DNA of 64,000 nucleotides from Pantoea agglomerans (lineage in GTDB: Bacteria; Pseudomonadota; Gammaproteobacteria; Enterobacterales; Enterobacteriaceae): NCBI RefSeq assembly GCF_021397715.1, contig NZ_CP090207.1:682001-746000 (forward strand). The letters run 5' to 3'. Each line of letters opens with the position of its first letter. The stretch's first letter is position 1. Of this stretch, positions 39,554 through 51,985 are shown one piece after another. A program made the position numbers and the translations under genes. The notes beneath the pieces are model-generated. The model did not search any database and was not told where the DNA came from. It saw nothing but the letters and a program-made list of their open reading frames with translations.

Positions 39554-40228
39554 TTAGCCTCCCATTGAACGGCTGGAGGTGCCGGTAGCGCTGCTGCGCT
39601 GCATGCTGTTCTGCTTAGCCACCGTCTCGCCAAAGCCGCCGCGGGTAATGGTGGAGGTTGTCGCGGGCTTCGGTGCTAACGCGGTTTTCGGCACGTTCAT
39701 GGTTTTGCCTGAGGTGGCCGCGCCATAGTTACGACCGGAAGCATCCACAAACTGACCGTTTGCCGGGCTGTTAGGCGTTTTAGGTGAGAACAGCGGTTGC
39801 TGAGCGAAACCTGCGCCGCCGCCCATCATCCGGCCCATCATGTAGCCAGCCATTAATGGCATCCAGAAGCTGCCGCCGCCCTGCTGTGCTTCCGCATTAT
39901 TGGTGCTGCCAACGCCAGCCTGAGCCGGCGTCTGCTGACACTGATTTTCGCCAAATTCAGCGACGCAATCTTCGCGGGTCGCATATTTTGGCGCGGTACG
40001 TTCCGCCTCTTTTTTGGCTTCATTGAAGGCGGTGGTGCACTGTGCGCTCTGGCCTGGATTGGCTTTCGAACAGTCATCCGCGTTCTGATACATCGAGACC
40101 GATTCGTCGTTTTGTTCACAGCCAGCCAGCATAAATACCGCCGAAACGGCGATAGCAACGGGCGTTAAATGGCGTGCCTGCCAGCTTTTACGAAAAGCGG
40201 CATAGCGAATAGATTTTGTGCGTTTCAT
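39554..40228 (-). CDS. ygiB: DUF1190 family lipoprotein-like protein YgiB
   Basis: 224 residues. The N-terminus has a hydrophobic segment ending FMLAGCEQ, a probable lipobox after a long basic leader. Cys-containing repeats follow ([21 protein letters not shown]), then a Gly/Met-rich stretch and a Ser/Thr-rich tail. Function unknown. In E. coli the order tolC-ygiA-ygiB-ygiC is one operon, and the same order (without ygiA) is kept here. Confidence 0.9.
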   Translation of the reverse strand: MKRTKSIRYAAFRKSWQARHLTPVAIAVSAVFMLAGCEQNDESVSMYQNADDCSKANPGQSAQCTTAFNEAKKEAERTAPKYATREDCVAEFGENQCQQTPAQAGVGSTNNAEAQQGGGSFWMPLMAGYMMGRMMGGGAGFAQQPLFSPKTPNSPANGQFVDASGRNYGAATSGKTMNVPKTALAPKPATTSTITRGGFGETVAKQNSMQRSSATGTSSRSMGG

Positions 40229-40371
40229 TATGATTATCCTGTGCCCAAAGGTAGCGCATAGAATAGGGGATGAGGGGTCAAAATTGAAGCTGAGGGCCTG
40301 ATACTGTAGGGATCTTTACTTAGCTATACGTTCCATAGAGAGACGGGCCGCAAAGCGACCCGTCTGTGCAA

Positions 40372-41838
40372 TCAGTTACCGAAAGGATTGCTGCTGTTGC
40401 TGCGCGCCGCAGGGCGTGCTGCCGCGGCAGAGCCGTTGGCGGAAGGACCGTTATCCACCCGCGCGGTCTGCTGCGCATTTTCTGGCGCGACCGTTTCCGG
40501 TGAGGTAGGGATCTCTTTACCCAGCTGGCTGTTCAGCGCCTGCAGGTTCTGCTCGTTGAGCGTTCCCAGCGCATAGCTGATGTTCAGCTGGTTGATCAGG
40601 TAGCTATAACGCGCATCAGAGAGTTGCTGCTTGGCGTTATAGAGCGCGGTGGTCGCATCCAGCACGTCGACGATGGTACGCGTACCAACCTGATAACCCG
40701 CTTCAGAAGCATCCAGTGAACTCTGTGCGGAGATCACGGCCTGTTTGTAGGCGTTGATGGTACTGATCGATGCATTCACGTTGTTAAACGATGAGCGCAC
40801 GGTCTGCACGGCGGAACGGTGCGCGCTTTCCAGCTGTTCGCTGGCGCTGACGAAGCTGTACTGTGCCTGTTTCACCTGAGAGGTGACGCTGCCGCCGCTG
40901 TAGAGTGGCAGGGAGAAGCTCAGAGCAACCTGGTTAGAACCGGTAATAGAATCAGTAGATCCCTGGCTCTGGTTCGCACGGCTGCCACCATATTTGCTAT
41001 TCGACATACCGGTAGAGGCTGTCAGACCAATAGTGGGCATATGACCCGCTTCCATCTGACGAATCTGCTCGCGTGCCAGATCCTGGTTCAGACGCGCAGA
41101 GAGCAGCGACAGGTTACGGCTTTCCGCCTGCTTGAGCAGGGCGCTGACCGCATCCGGCTTGTTGGTTTTGAAACGATCAATATTAAGCGATGCCAGTGCC
41201 TGATAATCCATGCCGGTAATCTGACGCAGGGATTCAACGGCGTTATCCAGATTGTTGCGCGCGGTTACTTCATTGGCTAACACGCTGTCATACTGTGCGC
41301 GGGCGTTCTGCACGTCCGTAATCGCGACCAGACCGACGTTGAAACGCTGGGTGGTTTGATCCAGTTCGCGATAGATCGACTGTTTCTGCGCTTCGGTGTA
41401 AGAAAGGGTATCAATCGCTTTCAGCACGTTGAAGTAGGCGGTGGCGGTGTTCAGAATCAGATCCTGCTGTGCGACCTGATAGGTGACATCCTGGATGCCG
41501 GCCGATTTTTCCTGCAGGGTCAGCGCGCGCCATTTCGACATGTCGAAAATTGTCTGGGTTAATTGCAGCGTGCCGCTGGTCGTGTTGGAATGGAGACCGC
41601 TGCTGTCACGATAGCCGTTGTTATAGGTGTAGTCTGCACCCAATCCGAGTTGTGGTAATAATGGGCTACGCGCTTCGTTGATTTTCTCAAAGGCAGAATC
41701 GCGATCGGCAGCGGCGCTGCGCAGATCCGGGTTGCTCAGACGTGCTTGTTGGTAAACCTGAAGCAGGTCTTCGGCCTGGCTGGCGAAGCTGAAACCGCCC
41801 AGGCTCAGCCCAATAAAAAATGGGAGCAGTTTTTTCAT
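40372..41838 (-). CDS. tolC: Outer-membrane efflux channel TolC
   Basis: 488 residues from the ATG at 41838. It was chosen because AAGGA lies six bases upstream and the product then starts with a proper signal peptide (MKKLLPFFIGLSLGG, cleaved after SQA). The two halves of the alpha-barrel repeat are visible. The C-terminal tail is Ala/Asn/Ser-rich and differs from E. coli, as is usual. It is the shared exit duct for AcrAB-type pumps and type I secretion. Confidence 0.97.
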   Translation of the reverse strand: MKKLLPFFIGLSLGGFSFASQAEDLLQVYQQARLSNPDLRSAAADRDSAFEKINEARSPLLPQLGLGADYTYNNGYRDSSGLHSNTTSGTLQLTQTIFDMSKWRALTLQEKSAGIQDVTYQVAQQDLILNTATAYFNVLKAIDTLSYTEAQKQSIYRELDQTTQRFNVGLVAITDVQNARAQYDSVLANEVTARNNLDNAVESLRQITGMDYQALASLNIDRFKTNKPDAVSALLKQAESRNLSLLSARLNQDLAREQIRQMEAGHMPTIGLTASTGMSNSKYGGSRANQSQGSTDSITGSNQVALSFSLPLYSGGSVTSQVKQAQYSFVSASEQLESAHRSAVQTVRSSFNNVNASISTINAYKQAVISAQSSLDASEAGYQVGTRTIVDVLDATTALYNAKQQLSDARYSYLINQLNISYALGTLNEQNLQALNSQLGKEIPTSPETVAPENAQQTARVDNGPSANGSAAAARPAARSNSSNPFGN

Positions 41839-42051
41839 TTGCATTCCTTGTGTTGCAGCAAATTGCAGTGGTAGCGCTGCCGGGTAAGCCAAAAAATTAT
41901 CGCCGATTCTAGCAGAGGGCAACTGTGAGATAAGTTGGCTGAAAGTGCCTTCTTCCCCTAATTTACGTAAATAATTCAGAAAGAACCACTCAGATGGAGC
42001 ACCGTGCCAGGCTTTTTTCGCTCCACCCCAATCTGCACAAGGAACCAGATG

Positions 42052-42684
42052 ATGTCGGAAGAAAAAAAATCCCCTGTGACTTTTACAAAAAACGATGTAG
42101 AAATTATTGCACGCGAAACCGTCTACGATGGTTTTTTTTCAGTGGTACGCTATCGCTTCCGTCATCGCCGTTTTAATGGCGAAATGAGCGCCGAAGTGCA
42201 GCGCGAAGTTTTTGAGCGCGGACATGCTGCCGTGCTGCTACCTTATGATCCCTTACGCGACGAAGTGGTGCTGATCGAACAGATCCGCATTCCAGCCTAT
42301 GACAGCAGCGCATCACCCTGGCTGCTGGAGATGGTGGCCGGCATTATCGATCCCGGTGAAACCGTTGAGCAGGTGGTGCGTCGTGAAGCGGTCGAAGAAG
42401 CAGGATTACAGGTTGGGCGAATTAAGCCAATGCTTAATTACCTGGCCAGTCCCGGCGGCACCAGTGAACGTTTGTCGGTGCTGATTGGGGAAGTGGATGC
42501 CAGCCAGGCAACAGGATGCCATGGTCTGGAGGAAGAGAATGAGGATATTCTTGTCCATGTGGTCAGCCGCGAACAGGCTTATCGCTGGGTGGAAGAGGGG
42601 ATTATTGACAATGCGGCGTCTGTCATCGCCTTGCAATGGCTGGCGTTGCACCATGAAAAACTACGACAAGAGTGGAAACCATAA
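42052..42684 (+). CDS. nudF: ADP-ribose pyrophosphatase (Nudix)
   Basis: 210 residues; ATG at 42052 (or 42049) with AAGGA upstream. The Nudix box is complete: [18 protein letters not shown], followed by VG, near residues 98-118. It hydrolyses ADP-ribose to AMP and ribose 5-phosphate. It is divergent from tolC and starts the nudF-yqiB-cpdA-yqiA-parE run, as in E. coli. Its stop overlaps the yqiB start (TAATG). Confidence 0.95.
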   Translation: MSEEKKSPVTFTKNDVEIIARETVYDGFFSVVRYRFRHRRFNGEMSAEVQREVFERGHAAVLLPYDPLRDEVVLIEQIRIPAYDSSASPWLLEMVAGIIDPGETVEQVVRREAVEEAGLQVGRIKPMLNYLASPGGTSERLSVLIGEVDASQATGCHGLEEENEDILVHVVSREQAYRWVEEGIIDNAASVIALQWLALHHEKLRQEWKP

Positions 42685-43109
42685 TGAAACAGCGCTATAC
42701 CCCTGACTTCCCCGAGATGATGCGGCTGTGCGAAACCAATTTCGCCCAGTTACGCCGCCTGCTGCCGCGCAATGATGAGGCGGGCGCATCGGTGATCTAT
42801 CAGGTGAGTGGCGCCCGTTATCAACTGACGATTCAGGAGTCAACGCGTTACACCACGCTGGTAGAGATCCGCCAGGTCGCGCCTGCGGTCAGTTACTGGA
42901 GCCTGCCGTCGATGTCGGTGCGGCTCTATCATGACGCAATGGTCGCCGAAGTGTGTTCAACGCAACAGATCTATCGTTTCAAAGCGCGCTATGATTATCC
43001 TAATAAAAAACTGCATCAGCGTGATGAAAAACACCAGATAAACCAGTTTCTCGCAGACTGGCTGCGCTACTGCCTGGCGCACGGCGCGATGGCAGTTCCG
43101 GTCTGCTGA
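42684..43109 (+). CDS. yqiB: DUF1249 family protein YqiB
   Basis: 141 residues, starting [20 protein letters not shown]; soluble, no known motif. Its start overlaps the nudF stop by one base and cpdA follows within 45 bases. Function is unknown, but the order is conserved in enterobacteria. Confidence 0.92.
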   Translation: MKQRYTPDFPEMMRLCETNFAQLRRLLPRNDEAGASVIYQVSGARYQLTIQESTRYTTLVEIRQVAPAVSYWSLPSMSVRLYHDAMVAEVCSTQQIYRFKARYDYPNKKLHQRDEKHQINQFLADWLRYCLAHGAMAVPVC

Positions 43110-43151
43110 TGCGTATAATGCATTAAATGGCGTGGAGACGAAGGAAACGCT

Positions 43152-43979
43152 TTGGATAGCCTGCTAACTCTTCCTGCAGCGAACGGTTCCGCAATCAGGA
43201 TTCTGCAAATCACGGACACCCACCTGTTCGCGGGAAAACATGAATCGCTACTTGGGGTCAATACCTGGTCGAGCTATGAGGCGGTGCTGGATGCGATCAT
43301 TGCGCAGCATCGCGACTATGACCTGATTATCGCCACCGGCGATCTCGCCCAGGACCACTCTGTTGAAGCCTATCAGCATTTTGCTGAGGGCATTTCACGT
43401 TTACCGCGGCCCTGTGTCTGGCTGCCGGGCAATCACGACTTCCAGCCGGCGATGGTCGATACCTTCGCTGACGCCCGCATTAATCCGCATAAACAGGTTC
43501 TGATCGGCGAACAGTGGCAGATTGTCCTGCTCGACAGTCAGGTGTATGGGGTGCCGCACGGTATGCTGAGCGACTATCAGCTGGAGTGGCTCGAAAAAGC
43601 GCTGGCGCGCTATCCGCAACGTCACACGCTGGTGTTGCTGCATCACCATCCGCTGGCGTCCGGCTGTACCTGGCTTGACCAGCACAGCCTGCGTAATTCG
43701 CACCAGCTGGATGCGGTGCTGCAACAGTTTCCGCTGGCGAAGACGCTGGTCTGCGGGCACATCCACCAGGAGCTGGACGCAGAGTGGCATGGCCGGCGGG
43801 TAGTGGCGACGCCCTCCACCTGCGTGCAGTTCAAGCCGCACTGCACCAGCTTCGCGATTGATACCGTCGCACCAGGCTGGCGCTGGTTCACTCTGCATCC
43901 CGACGGTCAGCTTGAAACCGAAGTTAACCGCCTCGATACCGATATCTTCCGCCCCGATTTAGATTCGGATGGATACTGA
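43152..43979 (+). CDS. cpdA: 3',5'-cyclic-AMP phosphodiesterase
   Basis: 275 residues beginning at a TTG codon with AAGGA upstream; E. coli cpdA also uses TTG. The metallophosphoesterase set is complete: ITDTHLF (~residue 20), GDLAQDH (~63), GNHDF (~94), HHHP (~163) and CGHIHQE (~201). It lowers cAMP and so tunes CRP regulation. Confidence 0.96.
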   Translation: MDSLLTLPAANGSAIRILQITDTHLFAGKHESLLGVNTWSSYEAVLDAIIAQHRDYDLIIATGDLAQDHSVEAYQHFAEGISRLPRPCVWLPGNHDFQPAMVDTFADARINPHKQVLIGEQWQIVLLDSQVYGVPHGMLSDYQLEWLEKALARYPQRHTLVLLHHHPLASGCTWLDQHSLRNSHQLDAVLQQFPLAKTLVCGHIHQELDAEWHGRRVVATPSTCVQFKPHCTSFAIDTVAPGWRWFTLHPDGQLETEVNRLDTDIFRPDLDSDGY

Positions 43980-43982
43980 CTG

Positions 43983-44564
43983 ATGGCGGCGCTGCTTTAT
44001 CTGCACGGTTTCAACAGCTCACCGCAGTCGGCGAAGGCGACACAGTTTCGCCAGTGGCTGCAGGCCACGCATCCGGAAATCGAGATGATCGTGCCGCAGT
44101 TACCGACCTTTCCGGCCGATGCGGCCGCGATGCTGGAGGAGCTGGTATTGAGCCGCAGTGGTGAAACTCTTGGGCTGGTGGGCTCCTCGCTGGGCGGTTA
44201 CTACGCCACCTGGCTGTCGCAATGTTTTATGCTGCCCGCCGTGGTGGTGAATCCCGCGGTACGGCCTTTTGAGTTGCTGACGGATTATCTCGGCGACAAT
44301 CAGAATCCCTACACCGGTCAGCAATATGTGTTAGAGTCACGCCACATTTACGATCTGAAAGTGATGCAGATTGAACCGCTGGAAGCGCCCGATTTACTCT
44401 GGCTGCTGCAACAAACCGGCGATGAAGTTCTCGATTACCGTCAGGCGCTCGACTATTACAGCGCGTGCCGCCATACGGTCGAAGAGGGCGGAAACCATAC
44501 ATTTACTGGATTCGAGCGCCATTTCCCGCAGATTCTGGACTTTCTCGGTCTGAATCATCCCTGA
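43983..44564 (+). CDS. yqiA: Esterase YqiA (alpha/beta hydrolase)
   Basis: 193 residues. An N-terminal [10 protein letters not shown] oxyanion segment and the nucleophile elbow GSSLGGYYA (Ser near residue 67) are present, with a C-terminal His in EGGNHTF. It has carboxylesterase activity in E. coli. It starts three bases after cpdA. Confidence 0.94.
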   Translation: MAALLYLHGFNSSPQSAKATQFRQWLQATHPEIEMIVPQLPTFPADAAAMLEELVLSRSGETLGLVGSSLGGYYATWLSQCFMLPAVVVNPAVRPFELLTDYLGDNQNPYTGQQYVLESRHIYDLKVMQIEPLEAPDLLWLLQQTGDEVLDYRQALDYYSACRHTVEEGGNHTFTGFERHFPQILDFLGLNHP

Positions 44565-44568
44565 GTAA

Positions 44569-46509
<1,941 letters not shown>

Positions 46510-46537
46510 AAAACAGGACGCGCCAGCGTCCTGTTTT
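46510..46537 (+). terminator. Terminator after parE
   Basis: AACAGGACG-CGCCAG-CGTCCTGTT followed by a short T-run. Confidence 0.8.
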
Positions 46538-46603
46538 CTCAGGTAGCGGGTCACGATCGACAAGCGGCCCGGAGAGGTCCACACAGCAGAGACAGCAGCG
46601 ATT

Positions 46604-47503
46604 GTGAAAATTACACTGGAAGAGTTACGTGCCTGGGTGGCGGTAGTGGATACCGGCTCCATCACCGCCGCGGCCGACCAGCTTTCGCAGACCAGTTCAG
46701 GCATCAGCCGCGCCCTGAGCCGGCTGGAGAGCAAACTGCAAACCACCCTGCTTCATCGCACCACCCGACGGCTGGCGCTGACAGAAGAAGGGCAGGTATT
46801 TCTGGAGCATGCGCGTCAGATTCTGGCGTCGGTAGAGCAGGCAGAAGAGCAGATTGCGCAGCGACGCGAGATGCCGTCAGGGCGGCTGCGGGTCAATGCC
46901 GCTACCCCGTTTATGCTGCATGTGATTGTGCCGCTGGTGGAGGCGTTTCGCGCGCAATATCCGCTGATTCAGCTGGAACTCAATACCGACGATATCCTGA
47001 TCGATTTGCTGGAGCAGCAAACCGACGTCGCCATTCGCATCGGCGAACTGCGCGACTCCACGCTGCGTGCGCGGATGCTGGGCAGCAGCGCGATTCGTCT
47101 GATGGCCAGTCCGGCCTATCTGGCGAAGGCGGGCACGCCGCAAACCGTCGCCGATCTTGAGCAGCATCAGATTATCGGCTTCAGTCATCTTGATAATCAC
47201 AACGTCTGGCCGGTCTGGCAGCCCGACGGCGAATTTATGCGGATTAAGCCGACGCTTTCCGCCTCCAGCGGCGAAACCATCCGCCAGCTGGCGCTGGCCG
47301 GACAGGGCATTGCGCGCCTCTCCGACTTTGTCAGCCGGGAAGATTGCGCCGCCGGGCGGCTGGTGCCGGTATTGCCTGATGAAACCCGTGAGCTGCGTCT
47401 GCCGGTGCATGCGGTCTACTATCGCAACACCACGCTCTCTTCACGCATTGGCTGCTTTCTCGACTTTCTGCGCACCGAGATCGACCGTCGCCAGCTGCTG
47501 TAA
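46604..47503 (+). CDS. LysR-family transcriptional regulator
   Basis: 299 residues from a GTG start. N-terminal winged helix-turn-helix (residues ~1-60, TGSITAAADQLSQTSSGISRALSRLE), then a LysR substrate-binding domain from about 90. The subgroup resembles regulators near quinone or aldehyde detoxification genes. It lies between parE and ygiN, where E. coli has no regulator, so control of the convergent ygiN-mdaB pair is possible but unproven. Confidence 0.9.
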   Translation: MKITLEELRAWVAVVDTGSITAAADQLSQTSSGISRALSRLESKLQTTLLHRTTRRLALTEEGQVFLEHARQILASVEQAEEQIAQRREMPSGRLRVNAATPFMLHVIVPLVEAFRAQYPLIQLELNTDDILIDLLEQQTDVAIRIGELRDSTLRARMLGSSAIRLMASPAYLAKAGTPQTVADLEQHQIIGFSHLDNHNVWPVWQPDGEFMRIKPTLSASSGETIRQLALAGQGIARLSDFVSREDCAAGRLVPVLPDETRELRLPVHAVYYRNTTLSSRIGCFLDFLRTEIDRRQLL

Positions 47504-47518
47504 GCCTTCATGTCATCA

Positions 47519-47548
47519 TAAAAAACCCCCGTCATGGACAGGGGTTTG
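47519..47548. terminator. Bidirectional terminator between the LysR gene and ygiN
   Basis: AAACCCC/GGGGTTT stem extended by GTC-ATG-GAC; A-run on the left serves the minus strand. Confidence 0.7.
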
Positions 47549-47631
47549 AGATACGGACAACGTCTGGCCGGATTCGCTTTCAGAGCCTGCCTGCACCGGG
47601 AACAGAACAGGGATCAGGGCTACAGCAATAA

Positions 47632-47940
47632 TCAGGCGCTGGGTTCCAGCACCAGGATTTTCACATCCACCACATCATCTTTAATGACGGCGCGATGCGC
47701 ATCCATGTGCGGCATCTGCTGATGCTGCTCCAGATGACGCAGCGTTTCCCACTGTTCCAGCATAAAAATGGAGTCCGGCGAGTTCTGTTTCCACGGCACC
47801 TGTGCCTGATGGTCCAGCAGCGCATCATACTGGTGGCATCCCTCTTCCTGCAGCACGGTCGGGATCAGCGCTTTTACGGCATCCAGCACCGCCTGACGGC
47901 GACCGGGTTTTACACAAATTTCAGCAACGACGGTTAACAT
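47632..47940 (-). CDS. ygiN: Quinol monooxygenase YgiN (ABM domain)
   Basis: 102 residues, a single antibiotic-biosynthesis-monooxygenase-type ferredoxin-like fold (MLTVVAEICVKPGRRQ to ILVLEPSA). The E. coli protein oxidises menadiol and is thought to work with MdaB in a quinone redox cycle. It follows mdaB by 48 bases. Confidence 0.93.
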   Translation of the reverse strand: MLTVVAEICVKPGRRQAVLDAVKALIPTVLQEEGCHQYDALLDHQAQVPWKQNSPDSIFMLEQWETLRHLEQHQQMPHMDAHRAVIKDDVVDVKILVLEPSA

Positions 47941-47988
47941 TCGCGGATTCCTCTTTCGCGGGGGAGTAAAGCGTAACGGTAGCCTGGC

Positions 47989-48570
47989 TTAGCCAAACAC
48001 GCGAGTAAGATGATCGCGATACGCCGCAATGTCACGCGGCACATCAGGCTGCTTGATGACGTCATTACAGATAAAGGTCGGCAGCGCTTCCATACCCAGG
48101 AACTGGTTGGCTTTATGGAAGTGCAGATAGAGCCCGTCCACGCCGACGCCTTCAAAGAACTGCTCCGGATCGGTAAAAGCCTGCAGCGGTGCGTTCCAGG
48201 TCAGTGACAGCATATATTTTTTGCCCTGTAGCAGGCCGCCGGAACCATATTTTTTGGCGGCGTCAGCGCGGGTACGACCATCGCTGGCGTACAGTGAACC
48301 GTGACCTTCGGTAAAGACTTCATCAATATAACGTTTTACGGTCCATGGCTCGCCCATCCACCAGCCTGGCATCTGATAAATCACCACGTCGCTGTCGAGA
48401 TATTTCTGCACTTCGTCAGCGACCACGTAGTCGCTGTCCGCCACGGTGACCGAGACCTCATGGCCCAGGTCACGCAGCTGGCTGGCGGCGACGTCAGTCA
48501 GGGTATGGTTCAGTTCGCCTTTTGAGTGGGCAAAGGTTTTGCCGCCGTCGATAATTAAAAACTTACTCAT
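47989..48570 (-). CDS. mdaB: NADPH:quinone reductase MdaB
   Basis: 193-residue flavodoxin-fold protein (MSKFLIIDGGKTFAHSKGEL), with the FAD-binding YQMPGWWMGEPW segment near residue 70. It reduces quinones by two electrons, avoiding semiquinone radicals. It probably forms an operon with ygiN. Confidence 0.95.
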   Translation of the reverse strand: MSKFLIIDGGKTFAHSKGELNHTLTDVAASQLRDLGHEVSVTVADSDYVVADEVQKYLDSDVVIYQMPGWWMGEPWTVKRYIDEVFTEGHGSLYASDGRTRADAAKKYGSGGLLQGKKYMLSLTWNAPLQAFTDPEQFFEGVGVDGLYLHFHKANQFLGMEALPTFICNDVIKQPDVPRDIAAYRDHLTRVFG

Positions 48571-48731
48571 TCGAATAGGTACTCCGTTTTCTGTGTATGA
48601 CGCTCAGCTTACGCGCGAAGCGGCAGCAGAGAAATGGGAGGCTGATCACAACACTTTTGCTGTAGCGGCAACAATACGCCGATTTATGGCACCATCAGTA
48701 CGCAAACCAACCTGCCGAAGAAAAGCCCATC

Positions 48732-49499
48732 ATGAAAAAAATTGTCATCCTTGCTCTGCTGCTGGCCAGCGGAGCCGCTCAGGCGCAGTCGCGTCTGGAG
48801 AGTGTTATCAGCAGCAAAGTGCTGAAGGTCTGTACCACCGGTGACTACAAGCCTTACAGCTACCTGCGGCCCGACGGCCAGTATGAAGGGCTGGATATCA
48901 GCATGGCGAATGCGCTGGCCGCCTCACTCGGTGCCAGAGTGCAGTGGGTGGCTACCAGCTGGAAAACCCTGATGTCCGATTTTCTGGCGAAGCAGTGTGA
49001 TATTGCGCTGGGTGGCGTGTCGGTTACCCTGAAGCGCCAGCAGACCGCCTGGTTTGCTCAGCCGCTGGGTGTGGATGGCAAGATCCCGCTGGTGCGCTGT
49101 GCCGATAAAGACCGCTATCAGACGCTGGAGCAGCTCAACCGTCCGGAGGTGCGCCTGGTCGAGCCGGCGGGCGGTACCAACGAAGCCTTTGTTCATAGCC
49201 ATCTGCCGCAGGCCTCGCTGACCCTGTTCCACGATAACGTCACCATCTTCCAGCAGCTGGTAGACAACCACGCCGATGTGATGATCACCGATGCCTCTGA
49301 GGCGCGCTATCAGCAGCAGCGCTTCCCGACGCTGTGCGCCATCAATGCCGATAAGCCGCTACAATATGGCGAGAAGGCTTACATGATCCCGCGCGATGAC
49401 ATCAGCTGGAAACTCTATGTCGATCAGTGGTTACACCTGAGCACCGCGACCGGAGAGTACCGCGAGATTGCCCGGCAGTGGATGGGCGATCAGCCCTGA
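48732..49499 (+). CDS. pheC: Periplasmic cyclohexadienyl (arogenate/prephenate) dehydratase-like protein
   Basis: 255 residues with a signal peptide (MKKIVILALLLASGAAQAQ). The rest is a type-II periplasmic binding fold closely resembling Pseudomonas PheC: CTTGDYKPYSYLRPDGQYEG, DIALGGVSVTLKRQ, PAGGTNEAFV, DNVTIFQQLVD and EKAYMIPRDD. PheC converts prephenate to phenylpyruvate, or arogenate to phenylalanine, outside the cytoplasm. Similar proteins serve as amino-acid-binding proteins of ABC transporters, but no transporter genes are near and the PheC match is better. E. coli has no gene like this here. Confidence 0.78.
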   Translation: MKKIVILALLLASGAAQAQSRLESVISSKVLKVCTTGDYKPYSYLRPDGQYEGLDISMANALAASLGARVQWVATSWKTLMSDFLAKQCDIALGGVSVTLKRQQTAWFAQPLGVDGKIPLVRCADKDRYQTLEQLNRPEVRLVEPAGGTNEAFVHSHLPQASLTLFHDNVTIFQQLVDNHADVMITDASEARYQQQRFPTLCAINADKPLQYGEKAYMIPRDDISWKLYVDQWLHLSTATGEYREIARQWMGDQP

Positions 49500-49666
49500 C
49501 GTCAGCAGTCCGATTTCCACTGCGTCAGCGGGTTAACCCGCGCCTGCTGACCGCCTGTCGCCGCGTGCTTCCCCTGTGACTAACACCGGCGAATAAGGTA
49601 CTATCCTCGCCAAACCACCGCCGGGTGTCCCGCCGTTGTGGGCCACGATGTGAGGATGAGAAATTC

Positions 49667-51940
49667 ATGAGTGAACTGACGCAGGATGGTGCAGAGCGTC
49701 TTGCCCTGCACACATTTACCGAGAATGCGTACTTAAACTATTCGATGTACGTCATCATGGACCGCGCCTTGCCTTATATTGGCGACGGCTTAAAGCCGGT
49801 ACAGCGACGTATTATCTACGCCATGTCCGAACTGGGACTGAGCGCCAGCGCGAAATTCAAAAAATCAGCGCGTACCGTCGGTGACGTGCTGGGTAAATAC
49901 CATCCGCACGGCGACAGCGCCTGTTATGAAGCGATGGTACTGATGGCGCAGCCGTTCTCGTATCGTTATCCGCTGGTGGATGGACAGGGCAACTGGGGCG
50001 CGCCCGACGATCCCAAATCCTTTGCCGCCATGCGTTACACCGAATCACGCCTGTCGAAATATGCTGAACTGCTGCTGGGTGAGCTGGGTCAGGGCACGGT
50101 CGATTATCAGCCGAACTTTGATGGCACCCTGCAGGAGCCGAAGATGCTGCCGGCGCGGCTGCCGAACATTCTGCTGAACGGCACCACCGGGATTGCGGTC
50201 GGTATGGCGACCGATATTCCGCCGCACAACCTGCGTGAAGTGGCGCAGGCGGCGATCACCCTGATCGACCATCCTAAAACCACGCTGGATGCGCTGCTGG
50301 ATATCGTACAGGGCCCGGATTATCCGACCGAGGCGGAGATCATCACGCCGCGCGACGAGATCCGCAAAATTTATCAGAACGGGCGCGGCTCTATCCGCCA
50401 GCGCGCCATCTGGAAGAAGGAAGAGGGCGAGGTGGTGATCACCGCGCTGCCGCATCAGGTGTCGGGTGCGCGGGTACTGGAACAGATCGCCAGCCAGATG
50501 CGCAATAAAAAGCTGCCGATGGTTGAGGATCTGCGGGACGAGTCGGATCATGAGAATCCGACCCGTCTGGTGATCGTGCCGCGCTCAAACCGGGTCGATC
50601 TGGATCAGGTGATGAACCACCTGTTCGCCACCACCGATCTGGAAAAGAGCTACCGGGTTAACCTGAATATGATTGGCCTGGATAACCGTCCGGCGGTCAA
50701 AAACCTGCACGAAATTCTGTCGGAATGGCTGGTATTCCGCCGTGATACGGTGAAACGTCGTCTTAATCACCGGCTCGACCGCGTGCTGCGTCGTCTGCAT
50801 ATCCTCGACGGTTTGCTGGTGGCCTTCCTCAATATCGATGAAGTGATCCACATCATCCGTACCGAAGATGAGCCGAAGCCGGTGCTGATGTCACGCTTTG
50901 AACTGAGCGAAACCCAGGCCGAATCGATCCTCGAACTGAAGTTACGCCACCTGGCGAAGCTGGAAGAGATGAAGATTCGCGGCGAGCAGGCCGAGCTGGA
51001 AAAAGAGCGCGATCAGCTGCAGGCGACGCTGGCCTCTGAGCGCAAGATGAACACTCTGCTGAAAAAAGAGTTACAGGCCGACAGCGCCAGCTATGGTGAC
51101 GAACGTCGCTCACCGCTGCGTGAGCGTGAAGAAGCGAAAGCGCTGAGCGAAACCGAGCTGATCCCTTCCGAGCCGGTGACCATCGTGCTGTCGCAGATGG
51201 GCTGGGTGCGCAGCGCCAAAGGGCACGATATCGATCCGGCCGGGCTAAGCTACAAAGCGGGCGACAGTTATCTGGCCGCCGCGCGCGGCAAGAGCAACCA
51301 GCCGGTGGCCTTTATCGACTCCACCGGCCGCAGTTATACCTTAGATCCAACCTCGCTGCCGTCGGCGCGCGGGCAGGGCGAGCCGTTGACCGGTAAGCTG
51401 ACGCCACCGGCGGGCGCGGTCGTTGAGCAGGTGCTGATGGAGCCGGACGAGCAGCGCTTACTGATGGCGTCTGACGCGGGCTATGGCTTTATCTGCACCT
51501 TTGCCGATCTGGTCTCCCGTAACCGCGCCGGTAAAGCGCTGCTGACGCTGCCGGAAAACGCCAGAGTGATGACGCCAATGGCGGTACATCATGAAGATGA
51601 CATGCTGCTGGCGATCACCCAGGCGGGACGGATGCTGATGTTCCCGGTCGGTGAACTGCCGCAAATGTCGAAAGGCAAGGGCAACAAGATCATCTCGATA
51701 CCGGCCGCTGAAGCGGCTGCGGGTCAGGATAAGCTGGCATGGCTGATGATTCTGCCGCCGGGCAGCGCCATTACCCTGCATGTCGGCAAGCGTAAGATGC
51801 TGCTGCGCAGTGAAGAGCTGCAGAAATTCCGCGCCGACCGCGGACGTCGCGGCACGCTGTTGCCACGCGGCCTGCAAAAAATTGATCGTGTTGAACTGGA
51901 TGCGCCTGCGCGTCCGGCTATTGCGGACAGCGAAGCGTAA
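49667..51940 (+). CDS. parC: DNA topoisomerase IV subunit A
   Basis: 757 residues from the ATG at 49667 (GAGGA upstream); an in-frame start at 49625 is less likely. The catalytic Tyr lies in [10 protein letters not shown] (residue 124). The quinolone-resistance region reads [12 protein letters not shown], with wild-type Ser84 and Glu88 (E. coli positions 80 and 84). The C-terminal beta-pinwheel is present. Works with ParE. Confidence 0.98.
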   Translation: MSELTQDGAERLALHTFTENAYLNYSMYVIMDRALPYIGDGLKPVQRRIIYAMSELGLSASAKFKKSARTVGDVLGKYHPHGDSACYEAMVLMAQPFSYRYPLVDGQGNWGAPDDPKSFAAMRYTESRLSKYAELLLGELGQGTVDYQPNFDGTLQEPKMLPARLPNILLNGTTGIAVGMATDIPPHNLREVAQAAITLIDHPKTTLDALLDIVQGPDYPTEAEIITPRDEIRKIYQNGRGSIRQRAIWKKEEGEVVITALPHQVSGARVLEQIASQMRNKKLPMVEDLRDESDHENPTRLVIVPRSNRVDLDQVMNHLFATTDLEKSYRVNLNMIGLDNRPAVKNLHEILSEWLVFRRDTVKRRLNHRLDRVLRRLHILDGLLVAFLNIDEVIHIIRTEDEPKPVLMSRFELSETQAESILELKLRHLAKLEEMKIRGEQAELEKERDQLQATLASERKMNTLLKKELQADSASYGDERRSPLREREEAKALSETELIPSEPVTIVLSQMGWVRSAKGHDIDPAGLSYKAGDSYLAAARGKSNQPVAFIDSTGRSYTLDPTSLPSARGQGEPLTGKLTPPAGAVVEQVLMEPDEQRLLMASDAGYGFICTFADLVSRNRAGKALLTLPENARVMTPMAVHHEDDMLLAITQAGRMLMFPVGELPQMSKGKGNKIISIPAAEAAAGQDKLAWLMILPPGSAITLHVGKRKMLLRSEELQKFRADRGRRGTLLPRGLQKIDRVELDAPARPAIADSEA

Positions 51941-51985
51941 ACTACCCGGCTGACACTGTGTCAGCCGTGGCTCAATGAGGGAACT

